DNA of 7,878 bases, taken from NCBI GenBank assembly GCA_964569295.1, contig CAZMVU010000219.1, positions 1-7,878 on the forward strand, in the 5' to 3' direction. The stretch's first letter is position 1, and each line of letters begins with the position of its first letter. Shown here piece by piece: positions 6,651 to 7,878 of the stretch. Both the position numbers and the translations under genes were made by a program. The stretch is from CAZMVU01 sp964569295. Its GTDB lineage: Bacteria; Hydrogenedentota; Hydrogenedentia; Hydrogenedentales; JAGMZX01. Under the pieces are notes generated by a model. It saw only the letters and a program-made list of their open reading frames with translations, did not search any database and was not told where the DNA came from.

Positions 6651-6662
6651 CAGGGGCCCCTG
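6651..6662. other. 12-base perfect palindrome after the regulator gene
   Basis: CAGGGGCCCCTG is a perfect palindrome seven bases after the regulator's TAA. As RNA it would leave almost no loop, and no T-run follows, so it is a poor terminator. A site for a dimeric protein or chance in GC-rich DNA are both possible. The rest of the 105-base gap holds a small CGCC/GGCG stem (6671-6683) and the lactonase ribosome site; I found no promoter good enough to call. Confidence 0.3.
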
Positions 6663-6749
6663 GCGCAATCCGCCTGTACGGCGTTATCATGGGGCCACAG
6701 GTCTGCGCCGTGTTACGCACCAACCGCAACCCAAAAGGAGAACCCTGCC

Positions 6750-7628
6750 ATGTGGACCGCGATTACCTTACTCGCCACCCTCGCCGCCGACCCCGCCGCC
6801 ACCTTGACCGAGGGCGCGGTGGTTATGGTCGCCGACGGCTTCGAGTTTACCGAGGGGCCCGTGTGGATGCCCACGCTCGAGACCGTCCTTTTCAGCGATA
6901 TTCCCGCCAACCGCATTTACCGGCTCGACAATAAGCAAGTTTTCCGGGAACCCAGCGGCCAGTCGAACGGTCTCCTCCTCGATACGGAAGGGCGTCTGCT
7001 CGCCGCCGAGCACAAGGGCCGGCGCGTGTCGCGCACACTGGCCGACGGCACAATCGAGGCGGTCGCAGCCGCCTACGAAGGCAAGCGCTTCAACAGTCCC
7101 AATGACCTTATCGTGCGCAGCGATGGCGTCATTTTCTTCACCGACCCGCCCTATGGGCTCGAAGGCGGCCTCGAAGGGCCGAATGCGGAACTCGACTTCT
7201 CGGGGGTCTACGCGATCCTGGCCGGCGGCACGGTGAAGCTGCTGGCGAAGGACTTCATCAAGCCCAATGGCATCGCCTTGTCGCCGGACGAGAAGACGCT
7301 CTACGTGGCCGACACGGAAGCCAGGCATATCCGCGCGTTCGATCTCGCCGAAGACGCCGGCATAAGCAATGGCCGGGTGTTGTGCGATATCCCGCCGCCC
7401 GATGGCATGGCGATAGATGCCGACGGAAATCTCTGGGCGACCGGCGGCAAAGCGATCAATGTAATCAGCCCGTCGGGCCAACTGTTGCAGGAGATTACCG
7501 TACCCGAGGCGCCCGCAAACTGCACGTTCGGCGGCCCGGCCCGTAAGACGCTCTACATTACCGCGCGCACCGGCGTCTACAAAATCCGCACGAAAGTGCC
7601 GGGGCTCGCACCGCTTCATAGGCAATGA
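6750..7628 (+). CDS. SMP-30/gluconolactonase-family sugar lactonase
   Basis: A 292-residue six-bladed beta-propeller enzyme of the SMP-30/gluconolactonase family, whose members hydrolyse sugar lactones such as glucono-1,5-lactone using one divalent metal. Expected metal ligands are Glu35 (in EGPVW), Asn173 (KPNGIALSPD) and Asp218 (PDGMAID), with Asn118 in the signature NSPNDLIVRSDGVIFFTDPPYG (115-136) as a substrate contact. The ending PANCTFGGPARKTLYITARTG is also typical. All key residues are present. The start is ATG 6750, with AAAAGGAG ending nine bases upstream. Residues 4-13 are hydrophobic but lack a positive charge in front, so export is uncertain. It follows the GntR-LacI type gene on the same strand, suggesting sugar-responsive control. 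The true substrate is unknown; other lactones or phosphotriesters are possible in this family. Confidence 0.92.
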   Translation: MWTAITLLATLAADPAATLTEGAVVMVADGFEFTEGPVWMPTLETVLFSDIPANRIYRLDNKQVFREPSGQSNGLLLDTEGRLLAAEHKGRRVSRTLADGTIEAVAAAYEGKRFNSPNDLIVRSDGVIFFTDPPYGLEGGLEGPNAELDFSGVYAILAGGTVKLLAKDFIKPNGIALSPDEKTLYVADTEARHIRAFDLAEDAGISNGRVLCDIPPPDGMAIDADGNLWATGGKAINVISPSGQLLQEITVPEAPANCTFGGPARKTLYITARTGVYKIRTKVPGLAPLHRQ

Positions 7629-7878
7629 AACGTATCATTTCGGTAATTCTTCAGCCGTATGGCGCAAGGGAGCGCACTTGTTTCGCCAATCTGTTCCGTG
7701 ATAGCGAATACCAGTCGTGCGATGGGGATAGCCATGCCTACGTCTTGACTGATAGAAACAGCGGGTGGGCCAGAACCGCTCCCTGCGCCGATACGGGCGA
7801 GCCCCATGAAGTACGGCAAACGGCCAACGTGGGCTGCGCCCACAACCCAAGGATCGAATGGCGTGTTCCCCGGTTGTT
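7625..7878 (+). CDS. Possible partial reading frame at the right edge
   Basis: ATG at 7625 overlaps the lactonase TGA as ATGA and starts a frame (MKRIISVILQPYGARER...) that stays open for at least 84 codons to the window edge. The ATGA overlap is the classic arrangement for coupled genes. Against it, the third-position GC is visibly lower than in the lactonase, the translation is rich in Cys, Arg and Asn with no known motif, there is no ribosome site beyond the overlap, and a minus-strand frame is open across most of the same bases (7616 to the edge). A hairpin repeat also lies inside it. I do not recognise a family. It may be a real downstream gene or an intergenic repeat that happens to lack stops. 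Confidence 0.22.
   Translation, partial: MKRIISVILQPYGARERTCFANLFRDSEYQSCDGDSHAYVLTDRNSGWARTAPCADTGEPHEVRQTANVGCAHNPRIEWRVPRL
7829..7843. repeat. Triloop hairpin near the right edge
   Basis: GTGGGC (7829-7834) and GCCCAC (7838-7843) form a perfect 6-base-pair stem around a TGC loop. Its three-base loop and GC stem recall the hairpins at 160-204 and 4274-4320. A partner hairpin could lie beyond the window edge. No T-run follows on the plus strand. Confidence 0.5.

Noticed and set aside
5697..6668. 323-codon minus-strand frame across the regulator
   Set aside because: Mirror of the regulator's codon pattern; the sense frame has clear GntR and LacI-like motifs and this one has none.
6768..7625. 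285-codon minus-strand frame across the lactonase
   Set aside because: Antisense shadow; the sense frame carries the full lactonase signature.
1..7878. CRISPR array, tRNA, rRNA, insertion sequence, prophage or defence genes
   Set aside because: No regularly spaced repeats, cloverleaf, ribosomal RNA text, transposase motifs or phage genes were seen on either strand.

Overview
The window is GC-rich bacterial chromosome with ordinary, densely packed genes. GTG and TTG starts are used several times, Shine-Dalgarno sites are readable in front of several genes, and the gaps carry short perfect hairpins with three-base loops. The mix (a large DUF342/FapA-like protein beside methionine-salvage and nucleotide genes, a GntR-LacI type sugar regulator, an SMP-30 lactonase) fits a free-living Gram-negative heterotroph, perhaps of the Planctomycetes-Verrucomicrobia-Lentisphaerae-Hydrogenedentes range. 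That placement is a guess from gene content and the look of the intergenic repeats; no marker gene is present to prove it.

Layout. Bases 1-214 are a non-coding gap ending in two tandem triloop hairpins. On the minus strand, reading from 4060 down to 215, lie mtnA (methylthioribose-1-phosphate isomerase), a 685-residue DUF342/FapA-like beta-helix plus coiled-coil protein whose proposed start overlaps the mtnA stop, and cmk (cytidylate kinase) 50 bases further on; the three look like one operon. Bases 4061-4404 form a gene-free, structured gap holding a possible mtnA leader, a phased direct repeat, a second pair of triloop hairpins and a hairpin right after the next gene's stop. A minus-strand PHP-family histidinol-phosphatase-like gene follows (4405-5337). 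It is divergent from a plus-strand GntR-LacI type regulator (5559-6644, TTG start), which has a readable promoter and a structured leader. Downstream on the plus strand is an SMP-30/gluconolactonase-family gene (6750-7628). The last 250 bases are unresolved: one plus-strand frame overlaps the lactonase stop as ATGA and stays open to the edge, a minus-strand frame is also open, and another triloop hairpin sits there.

How the genes fit together. mtnA salvages the methylthioadenosine by-product of polyamine synthesis and cmk makes CDP/dCDP for nucleic acids and lipids; both are housekeeping roles with no evident link to the DUF342 protein between them. The regulator and the lactonase plausibly form a sugar-responsive unit, by orientation and family only. 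I found no mobile-element transposase, CRISPR array, tRNA, rRNA or defence genes, and no convincing undescribed system. The most unusual signals are the recurrent triloop hairpins in three of the gaps and the placement of the DUF342 gene.
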